A stretch of DNA of 64,000 nt, taken from NCBI GenBank assembly GCA_035541755.1, contig DATKMQ010000093.1:1-64000 (forward strand), written 5' to 3'. Within the stretch, counting starts at the first letter, position 1. Each line of letters begins with the position of its first letter. The notes beneath the pieces were generated by a model, which saw only the letters and a list, made by a program, of their open reading frames with translations, did not search any database and was not told the DNA's origin. Origin of the DNA: Syntrophorhabdaceae bacterium. Lineage in GTDB: Bacteria > Desulfobacterota > Syntrophorhabdia > Syntrophorhabdales > Syntrophorhabdaceae. Shown here piece after piece: positions 26,554-35,576 of this stretch. The position numbers were made by a program, and so were the translations under genes.

Positions 26554-26853
26554 TCAATGCATCCTTATTGCCATATCCGCGAGGCTCTTCACCAGAAACC
26601 TCTGGAAGAAAATGATGCAGAGCATAAGGATGAAGGGAGCGATATCCACCATGCCGACCCGTGTGGGAATTATCCTTGAAATCCGATAGGTTACCGGGTC
26701 GACAAGCCTGTTGAGCGTCCTCACAATGGGGTTATAAGGGTCGGGTCGAACCCATGAGAGCAAAACGCGCACAACGATCACCAGGAGGTAAATGTCGAGG
26801 AGCGTATCCAGGATGCTTGCAATCGCAGAAAAAAGATTCCCAACAATAAACAA
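26554..26853 (-). CDS. yggT: YggT family membrane protein
   Basis: The 99-aa protein has two hydrophobic segments (about residues 4-32 and 72-90) joined by the conserved loop VLLSWVRPDPYNPIVRTLN. YggT proteins are small inner-membrane proteins linked to division or osmotic stress. It is paired with yggU as in many genomes. Confidence 0.88.
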   Translation of the reverse strand: MFIVGNLFSAIASILDTLLDIYLLVIVVRVLLSWVRPDPYNPIVRTLNRLVDPVTYRISRIIPTRVGMVDIAPFILMLCIIFFQRFLVKSLADMAIRMH

Positions 26854-26920
26854 TCACACCTCCTCATGAAACATCATCGCATACCATGCCTTCCAGTGAG
26901 CCTAAAAGCAAATTCGCTTA

Positions 26921-28195
26921 TCAGCCGGGGCCTGCCCTAGCCCGAAGCAGGCCGTCCTCCACGCCTTCTATTGTAACCTGAAGAAGACAATTTTCAAGTT
27001 TTTTCTCATAAGGGAGATAGAGTGGAAGATAATTATCCGTGTATCCCCGCATATATTTCCCTTTATATACCTTGCCTTCCGCTATGATCTGCACATCTGT
27101 CCCGATGAAGAGGCGGTAAAAGGCCTGTCTTTTCACCTGGTCAAGGCTTCTCAATTGGCCCACCCTTCGTTTTTTTTGCGCCTCCGGGACTTTCTCGTCC
27201 ATCGCCCAGGCTCTGGTGCCGATCCGTGCCGAAAAGGGGAAAACATGGAGATAGTAAATTGGGGCGGACTCAACAAATGTTATGGTTTCCCTATATCGGT
27301 CTTCATCTTCGCCGGGGAAACCTGCGATCACGTCGAGGCCAATGCCGATACGAGGCATCTTCGCCGTGAGCCTCTTAATGAGGTCTTTCACGAAGGCGCT
27401 GGTATAACGTCTGCCCATGCGCTTCAGAATTTCATCAGAGCCGCTCTGGAGGGGAATATGGAGGCTCTTCATCACCTTGTCCGATCCCGCCATGATATCG
27501 ACAAACTCATCATCGATGAACAGGGGGTCCACAGAGCTCATCCTGATCCGCGCAGGGGTCTCGCTTTCAATGAGGGCATTCAAGAGCCCCTTTAAGTCCA
27601 TGTTTGTCTCATGATCACGGTATGCCGAAATTTCAATGCCGGTGAGCACTATCTCGTTGACGCCACCCTGCTTGAGGGCCTTCGCGATTTTAATAACCTC
27701 GTCAGCAGGCCTGCTTCTCGGGTTGCCTCGCGCGTAAGGCACCACGCAGTAGCTGCAGAAATTATCGCAGCCGTCCTGAATCTTCAAAAAAAAGCGCGTC
27801 TTGCCTTGAGGCAGGCTACCAATACGCGCGCTCTCAAGAGAAAATAGGTCGCGATCCGACCGGATCGGGCCGGCCTTCCCTAAGAGATCGGCAATACGAA
27901 ACTTCTCCTCGTGGCCCAGCACGAGATCGGCGCCGAAAGCCCGCTCAGGGTAAACCTGGCCGTGGCAACCGGCGAGGATGATCAGCGCACTCCCGTTCTC
28001 TCTGCGGGCCCGGTTGATGAAACGCCTGATATCGCGTTCAGCGCCACCGGTTAACGTGCAGGCATTGACCACGATGAGATCGGCCCCCTTCAAGTCACTT
28101 TTTGTGAAACCGGCTTGAGTTAGCCCATCAGAGGCTACCAGGGAATCCCACTGGTTTGCCTTGCAACCCGTGGTATGGATAAAGTATTTCTTCAC
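26921..28195 (-). CDS. mtaB: tRNA t6A37 methylthiotransferase, MtaB type
   Basis: A UPF0004 domain starts at KKYFIHTTGCKANQWDS. The radical SAM cluster follows in QDGCDNFCSYCVVPYARG (CxxxCxxC), then the conserved PRSRPADEVI and a C-terminal TRAM domain. The enzyme adds a methylthio group to t6A37 of tRNA. I place the start at the GTG 28193-28195, because it matches the usual MKK start. A TTG at 28225 is also open, and neither has a clear ribosome binding site. Confidence 0.88.
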   Translation of the reverse strand: MKKYFIHTTGCKANQWDSLVASDGLTQAGFTKSDLKGADLIVVNACTLTGGAERDIRRFINRARRENGSALIILAGCHGQVYPERAFGADLVLGHEEKFRIADLLGKAGPIRSDRDLFSLESARIGSLPQGKTRFFLKIQDGCDNFCSYCVVPYARGNPRSRPADEVIKIAKALKQGGVNEIVLTGIEISAYRDHETNMDLKGLLNALIESETPARIRMSSVDPLFIDDEFVDIMAGSDKVMKSLHIPLQSGSDEILKRMGRRYTSAFVKDLIKRLTAKMPRIGIGLDVIAGFPGEDEDRYRETITFVESAPIYYLHVFPFSARIGTRAWAMDEKVPEAQKKRRVGQLRSLDQVKRQAFYRLFIGTDVQIIAEGKVYKGKYMRGYTDNYLPLYLPYEKKLENCLLQVTIEGVEDGLLRARAGPG

Positions 28196-28476
28196 AACGC
28201 ATTGGTATAGCAGATTTGGCAACAAAAGGAAAATTGGGGCAATGGGTCAGTTTCAGGTCAAACTGACACACTGCGAAAATCGGCGCGATTAGCGGGGGGA
28301 TTGACGTTGCGCCTCACGCTCCGACGAATGACTTACACGCAAAATGCCGGCCGGACCAAAACGGCTAATCAAATCTCATTTGCTTTCCCATCCTGATGAG
28401 TGGTAATTCAATGGACCATACAATAATCAGCAATCAGGGAAGATATATGCGGAAAAATGTCATATAATACAGGAAG

Positions 28477-30327
28477 ATGCCAGCCGGGGATTACCCGGTG
28501 GGCAAGAACCGGCAAAAGGAAATGTCCGCTACCCATATGACGAACGTAAAAGAAGAAGTTCGCGCTATGCCAAAATCTCAAGCCAAGTTGGAAGAACTCA
28601 TCACCGTTCTCAGGCAAAGCGAAGCCAAATTACAGAATATCGTGGGTAATGCCATTGAAGGGATATTTCAAACCGATCGTGAGGGGCGCTTGACGCACGC
28701 CAACCCTTCCTTCGCCCGCATACACGGGTATGATTCCCCTGCCGAGATCAAGGACGCGATTTTTGCCAAAGACCTCTTTGTTGATCCATCGGACCATGCG
28801 AGACTCATACAGGTTCTTCGTGAGCGGGGCTCGGTTCAGAGCTTTGAGGCCCGATTGAAGATGAAGAACGGGAACATACACTGGGTCTCTATGAATATCA
28901 TGGTCTTTCGTGATGAAAGGGGCAAGGCCCTCCGGTATGAAGGCACAATGCTCGATATAACAGAACGCAAGCGCGCCGAAGAAGCCCTCACGGAAAGCGA
29001 AGAGAGATACAGGATCGCTATCGAGAATTCGAACGATGGTATCTCAATTCTTGAGGCAGATATATGCCAATACGCAAACAAACAGTATATGAGAATGTTT
29101 GGATTTGACCACCCCGAGGAGATCATCGGCAAATCGATAAAGCCTACCATCCATCCTGAGGACGTCGCGATGGTAACCGACATCCTAGAAAGGCGGCAGC
29201 GTGCAGAGCCTGTTCCATCAAGATACGAATTCAGGGGTATCACAAAGAAAGGGGATATGCTGTATGTCGAAGTGTCGGCGGCGAGCATCACGTTTCGTGG
29301 AAAACTCTTTGATCTTATTTACTTCAGAGACGTGACCGAAAGAAGACGCGCCGAAGAATCACTTAAGAAATCCCATAGGGAACTGGAGCGGCTGAACAAG
29401 GCAAAGGATAAGGCGGTACACCACATTTCCCACGAACTCAAAACGCCCCTCGCGGTCATCCAGGGGGTGATCGGTATCTTGCGCCGAAAATTCCAGGAAG
29501 CGTCACCGCCCGCGCTCACCGAGACCCTGGATACCCTGGAAAGAAATACGGAACGCCTTCTCGAGATATCCCGGGAAACCGATGAAATCTTCAGAGTCTC
29601 GCAGGAGGTTGAGGTAGGAATGGCCGTCAACGACCTTGATCGCCTTCTGGAAAAAATAGAGGACCTGTCCCACGTCCCTGAGGCGATACGGACGAGCTGG
29701 GAGCAACTCAAGGAATGGACGGTTAGCCACCTTGGCGCCGGTTTCCAGCAGGCGGAGCCGACAGATCTCTATACATCAGTTGAACTTGTGCTAGAAAAGA
29801 TGAGTGAGGCCTCGCTTAATCGCCATCTCCAGTTGAGTATACACGGACACAAGGGATTTTTTGTTCATGTGGACCCCTCGATTCTCGGCTCCGTCGCCTG
29901 GTGCCTCATCAAGAATGCCATAGAGAATACCCCCGACCGAGGGTCCATTGAAGTGACGGTGGGGCGGGATGAGAGCGGAATCTTCCTCAAGGTGGCAGAC
30001 CGGGGCATAGGTATCACCGAGGAAAATCAAGGCTCGCTTCTCGATGGTCTCTTTCATACGGAAGAAACCGACCTCTACTCAACCAAGAAGCCTTTCGCAT
30101 TCGGGGCGGGCGGAAAGGGGCTGGAGCTTCTTCGAATCAGGCATTATGCAGAGCGCTACCACTTCAATATCTCGTTTGAAAGCAAAAGGTGTATATACAT
30201 ACCTACCGATAGAGATATCTGTCCGGGCGACATTACCCTGTGCAGCTACTGCAGGAGTGCCAATGACTGTAAGGATTCCGGGGGGACAACCTTTACCGTG
30301 ACATTCCCGCAGGCAGATGCGGCGTAA
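28477..30327 (+). CDS. Cytosolic double-PAS histidine kinase with C-terminal cysteine cluster
   Basis: There is no membrane segment. Two PAS domains (about residues 45-160 and 175-290) lead to a phosphoacceptor helix HHISHELKTPLAVIQG (His about 317) and an ATPase domain with NAIENTPDRG, VADRGIGITEEN and a G2-like FGAGGKGLELLRI. Between the G2 box and the final strand lies an added segment with five cysteines (about 572-598, CPGDITLCSYC then CKDSGG), which may bind a metal or sense redox state. The gene converges with the response regulator at 30408, a likely partner. A TATAAT lies just before the start. Confidence 0.86.
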   Translation: MPAGDYPVGKNRQKEMSATHMTNVKEEVRAMPKSQAKLEELITVLRQSEAKLQNIVGNAIEGIFQTDREGRLTHANPSFARIHGYDSPAEIKDAIFAKDLFVDPSDHARLIQVLRERGSVQSFEARLKMKNGNIHWVSMNIMVFRDERGKALRYEGTMLDITERKRAEEALTESEERYRIAIENSNDGISILEADICQYANKQYMRMFGFDHPEEIIGKSIKPTIHPEDVAMVTDILERRQRAEPVPSRYEFRGITKKGDMLYVEVSAASITFRGKLFDLIYFRDVTERRRAEESLKKSHRELERLNKAKDKAVHHISHELKTPLAVIQGVIGILRRKFQEASPPALTETLDTLERNTERLLEISRETDEIFRVSQEVEVGMAVNDLDRLLEKIEDLSHVPEAIRTSWEQLKEWTVSHLGAGFQQAEPTDLYTSVELVLEKMSEASLNRHLQLSIHGHKGFFVHVDPSILGSVAWCLIKNAIENTPDRGSIEVTVGRDESGIFLKVADRGIGITEENQGSLLDGLFHTEETDLYSTKKPFAFGAGGKGLELLRIRHYAERYHFNISFESKRCIYIPTDRDICPGDITLCSYCRSANDCKDSGGTTFTVTFPQADAA

Positions 30328-30407
30328 TGAATTAGGGGCGCAAGACAGACGCCTGAAGACGCGGGCTTATGGAGGGATACCCCACAAGCCCGGCACATTA
30401 AGGCCTG

Positions 30408-30887
30408 TTAATACCAGTATGCGATATTTGTTTTGGTTTTCCAGTCTTTTTCCCAACGCGCATTCAAGTATGCTTCCAATTTGTCCATAAGACGCTTCCA
30501 GCCGGTCTTGTAGTCATTCGTCAAAACGTCTTCGAGGAAAGGAACTAATTCGCCAATCTTATCTTTTGGGATATAGGCCATGGCGCCCATATCGTGAGAT
30601 TTGGCAAGGGCTTCAGGATTTAAGGCATGACCTGTGAGCATGGCGACCCTGAATTTGCGTTTGACGGCAATCTCGAGAAGATCAAACCCCCTGACACCCA
30701 TAATGTCGAGTATGACGACATCGTAGCTGTTTGCGTCAAGAAGTTGAGCTCCCTTCTCGTAATTGGCGGCTTTGTCGATGGTGCAATTAGGACAGGATAG
30801 CAAAATCCCTTCCTCGACCACCGCGAGAATGTCCGGTTCATCATCAACTATTAGGATCCTTTTACCGTTTAAAATCGACTCTGCCAT
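30408..30887 (-). CDS. Single-domain response regulator with C-terminal tail
   Basis: Residues 8-125 form a receiver domain with acidic pair in LIVDDEPDIL, phosphoacceptor in VVILDIMGVRG (Asp about 57), Thr in VAMLTGHA and Lys in AYIPKDKIGE. The C-terminal 35 residues (WKRLMDKLEAYLNARWEKDW) are a Trp/Lys-rich helix rather than a DNA-binding domain, so it probably acts by protein contact. It converges with the PAS kinase gene 80 bases away and has a near-perfect promoter of its own. Confidence 0.85.
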   Translation of the reverse strand: MAESILNGKRILIVDDEPDILAVVEEGILLSCPNCTIDKAANYEKGAQLLDANSYDVVILDIMGVRGFDLLEIAVKRKFRVAMLTGHALNPEALAKSHDMGAMAYIPKDKIGELVPFLEDVLTNDYKTGWKRLMDKLEAYLNARWEKDWKTKTNIAYWY

Positions 30888-30987
30888 TGTACATACCTCC
30901 CTTTGTGCTGTTTATCGTTCCGTTGCTTTCTACATCACAGAGCTCATAACTGAAATCTGTACCCTCATTGCAAACTGACGATACGTA

Positions 30988-31016
30988 AATATAACACGCA
31001 GGCAGACGACAGTCAA
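30988..31016 (-). promoter_or_regulatory. Sigma70-type promoter of the response regulator
   Basis: TTGACT (31011-31016), a 17-base spacer and TATATT (30988-30993) on the minus strand. The predicted start lies about 95 bases before the ATG of the regulator. Confidence 0.65.
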
Positions 31017-31022
31017 GACAAT

Positions 31023-31074
31023 AATTCATAATAATGAACAAATGCTCTGCTATACTCAAATAATATTATGAATT
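31023..31074. repeat. Perfect 10-bp inverted repeat upstream of the response regulator promoter
   Basis: AATTCATAAT (31023-31032) and ATTATGAATT (31065-31074) are exact inverse copies 32 bases apart. They lie just upstream of the -35 box of the response regulator promoter, in the position of activator or looping repressor sites. The rest of this interval to 31380 shows no gene. Confidence 0.65.
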
Positions 31075-31380
31075 TTAGCCTATATACGTATTCTCCATCG
31101 TGAACATATGTATTGTTTCGGGCGAGTTAAGCGGTGCCCACTGTTCGAGAAGAGTGAAGAGACGGCTCATGGGATTCAGAGATACGGCCTATTGAGCCCT
31201 AATCTCATAAGCCGGTCCCGTAAGGTAAAGAGGCGCTCCTCACACCATGCGCTCGTAAGGCATGACCTCATTTGAAACGGCTTCTCAAGGTTCCGTTATG
31301 CAAGACAGGGCGCGGTTAAGACGAGGAACAATGAAAGGAGGTGGGGTTGGATCACGAGGCCTAAGCTTCGCGGGCCTGGC

Positions 31381-34262
31381 TTAGCGGTCGAGCATGGTGC
31401 GGATTTTTGCAAGAACCTCATCGACTTTCAGGGGCTTGGCGATAAAATCAAATTCACCATCGACGATCCCCTTGTCAAGGACCACATCCTTAGTGTATCC
31501 GCTGGTGAAAAGGACTTTGACGTGGGGGTTCGTCTCATGCATCTGTTCGTAGACCTCCCGTCCGTTCTTTTTCGGCATCACCGAATCGATGATAATGAGA
31601 TCGATATTCCGGTGTTGTTTGAATTTGTCTATGGCATCCTCTCCATCCCTTGCCTCGATGGTCCCGTAGCCATACTCGCGAAGCACCTGCTCAATGAAGT
31701 GCCTCACCTCCTCGTCGTCCTCAGCGATAAGGATTGTCTCGTTTCCCTGCATAATAACGGGGAGCGCCGAATCCTCACCCTCGTTCGGCCTTAACATCGC
31801 TTTGGGGAGATAGATGCGGAAGGTTGTGCCCTCATCCGGTTCGCTGTGCACCGTAATATATCCGCTGTGCTGCTTTACAATGCCGTAGACCGTAGCGAGA
31901 CCAAGGCCCGTACCTTTACCTACCTCTTTGGTGGTAAAAAAGGGATCGAAGATGTGTTCTTTGGTTTTTCGGTCTATACCCGTGCCCGTGTCTGAGACTA
32001 TGATCGATACGAAGCTACCCGGCTCACCGAACCCGTGAGTCCGGATGAAATCCTCGTCCATGTAGATAACCTCCGTCTCTATGACGAGCGTTCCACCCTG
32101 GGGCATGGCGTCCCTGGCATTGGTTACGAGATTAAAGAAAATCTGATCCATCTGGGATTTATCGGCCAGGACCACCGCATTATCGTCCGTGAGAGACGTG
32201 CGCAACTCGATATCCTCGGTCAGGAGTCTTCTCAGTAATTTTTCCGTTGTACGTATGGTACCGTTGATATCAATAGGTCGGGGAGTTATGGGTTGCTGTC
32301 TGCTGAATGTTAGGAGACTCTGGGTGAGATCGGCAGCCTTCCGGGAAGCGGCGAGGATCTGTTCCACGTATGCCTTAAGCGGACTATCTTCACCTATCTT
32401 CATTTGAGCAAGGGTTGCATATCCTATCAGACTCGTGAGTATGTTGTTGAAATCATGGGCGATGCCTCCTGCGAGGGTGCCAATAGCCTCCATTTTTTGC
32501 GACTGACGAAGTTGGGATTCGAGGTGTTTCCGCTCTGAGATGTCACGGTGGATGCCCCTGTAGCCTGAAAACCTTCCAGAACTATCGAAAATGGGCACGC
32601 CGCCCGTCTCAAGCACCACCTTTTTCCCGTCTTTGGAAATATTAGTATTTTCCAACCCTGCAAAAGCATTGCGGAACTTGACAGCATTGTTGAAAATAGC
32701 GGCTATACGTCTTGCCTCGTCGCGTTCCATAAAATCAGAAGGCGTTTTACTGATCACCTCTTCGGGCTCGTATCCAAGAATGTCTTTCACCTTTGGGCTG
32801 GAGTATGTGTATACGCCGTTCTCGTCCACCTCCCACACCCGTCGCTCGTTGTCTCCACAAGCGAACGGAAGCGTTTCTCACTTTCGCGCAGAGCTTCTTC
32901 TGCGCGCTTGCGCTCGCCGATGTCACGCCACACCGTGTAAGGGATATTCTTTCCTTGAACGGGGACCGCCGTCAGGGAAACTTCCGCCCAGGATTGTTGG
33001 CCGTTTGGAGCGCGGTGTACCCACTCGAAACGATGGGCGCCCGATTTCAAGGCAGTTGCGATCATCTCCTGCGCTTTGTCGGTTGATAGACGGCCGTCGG
33101 GCTGCCTTTCCGGAGAGAGGTGAGCGGGGGTCAATCCGATAAGATGCTCCTTATCTGAAGACCCAAGAAACCTCACAGCCGCTTCATTATAGTCGATGAA
33201 CCTGCCCTCGTGCAGTAACAATATCGGATCAGCCGATTTTTCAAAAAGAAGTCTGAATTTCTCCTCGCTTTCTCGGAGCGTTTCTTCGGTATGCCGCCGT
33301 TTTTCTTCTTCCCGCACTACAAACCACGCTTTCACGCCGTAATACGAAATCAGGATGCAGCCCAGCAGGAAAATGCCGCCGACCAAAATGAGTCTGTTCC
33401 TGAAACCCGCAAGGGATGAGAGGACCTCGGTCTCGGGCGAGGTAACCACAATCGACCAGAATGTGCGACCTATACTGACAGGCATGAATACGGCATGCAT
33501 TCTTACAGCATCTGTTTTTTGCCCGCCAACGTTATCACAGGTGTAGACCGCCGCACCCTGGCGTTTTTCGAGCATATTGTCGGCCATGGCAAGGATTGAG
33601 GGGCAATCTTTGGCATTCTGAAATACCGAATTTTCCACGTGGCCGGGGATGGGACAGAACAGTTCTGTACCATCCCGACTTATTACCCAGGCGTATCCTG
33701 CCCTGCCGGTCTTTATAACTTCTAAGTATTTCTTTGCGAGCGCTTCAAAATTAAATGTCGCAGCCAGCGTCCCCTGGAAGGTCCCGCCCTTCCATACGGG
33801 CACATGCAGGGCGATGGTCTTATAACCTCGCGCGCTCATGAACACATCGCTCGTAACCGGTTGGTGAGTTTGTATGATTTCACGTACATGCTTGAGCGAT
33901 GAAACGTCTTTGCCGATTATGCTCCGATCGTACGGCGCCGAGTAGATAATCCTGCCTCTTGCATCCAATCTCGTGAAAGACCTGATAAGCCCTGTGTTGT
34001 GTCTGTAAAGGCTTTCCAGGTACCCTCTGCCCGTCCTGTCGATATTCTTGATAGCATCCATCTCGGAGAATGTGCTGAGGTCTCTTGTCCAGTCCGCGAA
34101 GAAATCTTCGACCCCCCGGGCAGCCTGTTTAGCCTGGAGCATCTGCTCGGCATTGAGGCTCTCGATGGCTTCACGTCTGGCTTCGTAATAGAGTGATAGG
34201 AAGAGAAACACGCAGACAAGCACAAACAAGGCAAAGAAAAATAGTACCCGCCTCTTTCTCAT
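31381..34262 (-). pseudogene. Hybrid sensor kinase/response regulator split by a one-base deletion
   Basis: Two frames join at 32840/32841. The upstream one gives a membrane anchor, a dCache-like sensor, a second membrane segment and two PAS domains, and stops being PAS-like after SLVETTSD. The downstream one resumes with WEVDENGVYTYSSPKVKDIL. Adding one base there (A on the plus strand) restores SDWVWEVDENG and a 960-aa protein continuing to HisKA (LAGGIAHDFNNIL), ATPase (GKGTGLGLATVYG) and a receiver domain (AEDDEEV, IDSVMPKKNG, IAKPLK). All motifs are intact, so this is a recent mutation or a sequencing error. I start at the ATG 34260-34262 behind GGGGAGAG. Confidence 0.88.
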
Positions 34263-34502
34263 ATCGATTCTCTCCCCATATACGGGCATCCCTTCGACGG
34301 ACGCAGGGCTTTTCTGTTCCCCTGTTCTTTCCAATCACCGACAGGACAATAATCATCTTCCGGACGGTTCATGACAGGGACAGGCGCATTAAAAAAAATC
34401 CGACATCACACTATCATACTTCTTATCGGCAGGAATGCACAAGATATTAGGGGATACTTCGCATGCGCCGTCTCATCATGCATGCCTTGCGGCATTTTGG
34501 AT

Positions 34503-34553
34503 TTGACTTAAGTCAACGACAACGTCTCTAGCCTGTTTTATAAATGGTATAAT
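34503..34553 (+). promoter_or_regulatory. FNR/CRP-like palindrome and -10 box of the cupin operon
   Basis: The perfect palindrome TTGACTTAAGTCAA (34503-34516) has the TTGAC-N4-GTCAA form of FNR/CRP-superfamily sites. A consensus TATAAT (34548-34553) lies downstream with no good -35 box, as in activated promoters. The palindrome centre is about 50 bases before the predicted start. Confidence 0.6.
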
Positions 34554-34580
34554 TGGTGATATGATGTGAAGGAGGAGACT

Positions 34581-34913
34581 ATGGCGGAGAACAACAATAC
34601 AGCTATTACGGCTCAGGTGCAGGCCTTGGGAGACCTGGTCGCATACCAGGAACATTCGGTGGTCAGCAGGGAGATCATCCATAAATCTTCGGGGACCATG
34701 ACGGTTTTCGCCTTCGACAAGGGTGAGGGTCTAAGCGAACACACGGCCCCTTTTGATGCGGCGGTTTATCTCATTGAAGGAGAGGCAGAGGTCTTTATTG
34801 ACAGCCATCCTTACGTAGTCAAAAGCGGGCAAATGATCATTTTGCCTGCCGGTAGGCCGCACGCGCTCAAAGCGCTCACCCCCTTCAAGATGCTGCTCGT
34901 AATGATAAGATAA
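34581..34913 (+). CDS. Cupin-domain protein
   Basis: The 110-aa protein is a single cupin: GEGLSEHTAPFDAAVYLIEG and VVKSGQMIILPAGRPHAL contain the two metal-binding motifs, with some His ligands present (H in SEHT and PHAL). AGGAGG precedes the ATG. Single-domain cupins may bind a metal or small ligand, and no substrate can be given. It is followed 19 bases later by a 58-aa cysteine-containing protein. Confidence 0.85.
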   Translation: MAENNNTAITAQVQALGDLVAYQEHSVVSREIIHKSSGTMTVFAFDKGEGLSEHTAPFDAAVYLIEGEAEVFIDSHPYVVKSGQMIILPAGRPHALKALTPFKMLLVMIR

Positions 34914-34932
34914 GAATACAAGGAGGGACGCT

Positions 34933-35109
34933 ATGGATAAAGAGGCGCTCACGAAAAAACTCAAGGCCCGCGCAAAGGAAGGAAGAATAGCATGCAAACA
35001 GGCGCTCAAAATCGCGGAAGAGGAAGGTATATCTTCCAGGGAAGTGGGCGCTCTTTTAAACGAGCTCAAGATAAAGGTGAGAGGCTGTCAGCTGGGTTGC
35101 TTTCCCTGA
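34933..35109 (+). CDS. Conserved-looking 58-aa protein with C-terminal GCQLGCF
   Basis: The short frame has an excellent GGAGGG ribosome binding site and follows the cupin gene closely. The product starts MDKEALTKKLKARAKEGRIA, contains a helix-turn-helix-like middle (IAEEEGISSREVGALLNELK) and ends RGCQLGCFP, with cysteines at positions 21, 52 and 56. I recall similar short proteins in anaerobes but no name or function. A redox- or metal-sensing regulator is possible. Confidence 0.65.
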   Translation: MDKEALTKKLKARAKEGRIACKQALKIAEEEGISSREVGALLNELKIKVRGCQLGCFP

Positions 35110-35153
35110 TCAATGGCGATGTGAACGCCTGATAAGGAGAATCGTCAGGCCTA

Positions 35154-35576
35154 TCACAGGCCGTTCTGGTCGAAGAACACGCTCATGGCCTTTACCGGAC
35201 AGACCTTCACGCAGAGCTCACAGGCTACACATTTCTTGTAGTCGAATTCCACTTTCATGCTCTCTCTGTCGGCAATGTGAAGGGCAAGGGGAGCACAAAC
35301 ACCGGTGCAGACACCGCAGTGGACACATCTTTTCTCGTCTCTGCGTATGTCCTGTTCTATGGGTTCTATATCGATACTCAGGTCTTGCAGGTACTTGATG
35401 CCTTGCTTGTAGTTCTGTTCAGTGCCTTCTATCTCCATGACCATCATGGACTCGGCCCTGGGCGAGATGGTGGCCCTGAGGATGTTAAACACCAGGTTAT
35501 AGTCTTTCACCAGTTTATACACAATGGGTTTGTCGATAGTCCTTCTCTTGAAACGTAAGATAATCCTTTTTTTCAT
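35154..35576 (-). CDS. NIL-domain ferredoxin
   Basis: An N-terminal NIL domain (residues 1-75) is followed by two [4Fe-4S] motifs: CVHCGVCTGVCAPLALH and CVACELCVKVCPVKA. NIL-ferredoxins of this form are encoded with UPF0280 and DUF39 proteins in anaerobes and methanogens and take part in homocysteine formation. Here the UPF0280 gene overlaps it upstream by four bases. The DUF39 partner is not in the window. It would transfer electrons or sulfur in the cytosol. Confidence 0.85.
   Translation of the reverse strand: MKKRIILRFKRRTIDKPIVYKLVKDYNLVFNILRATISPRAESMMVMEIEGTEQNYKQGIKYLQDLSIDIEPIEQDIRRDEKRCVHCGVCTGVCAPLALHIADRESMKVEFDYKKCVACELCVKVCPVKAMSVFFDQNGL

Noticed and set aside
31338-31372. GGTTGGATCAC resembling the 3' end of 16S rRNA
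   Set aside because: Only a short stretch matches, with no rRNA upstream, so it is chance.
35127-35150. GCCTGA/TCAGGC stem between convergent genes as a terminator
   Set aside because: The stem is only 6 bp, the loop 12 bases, and there is no T-run on either strand.
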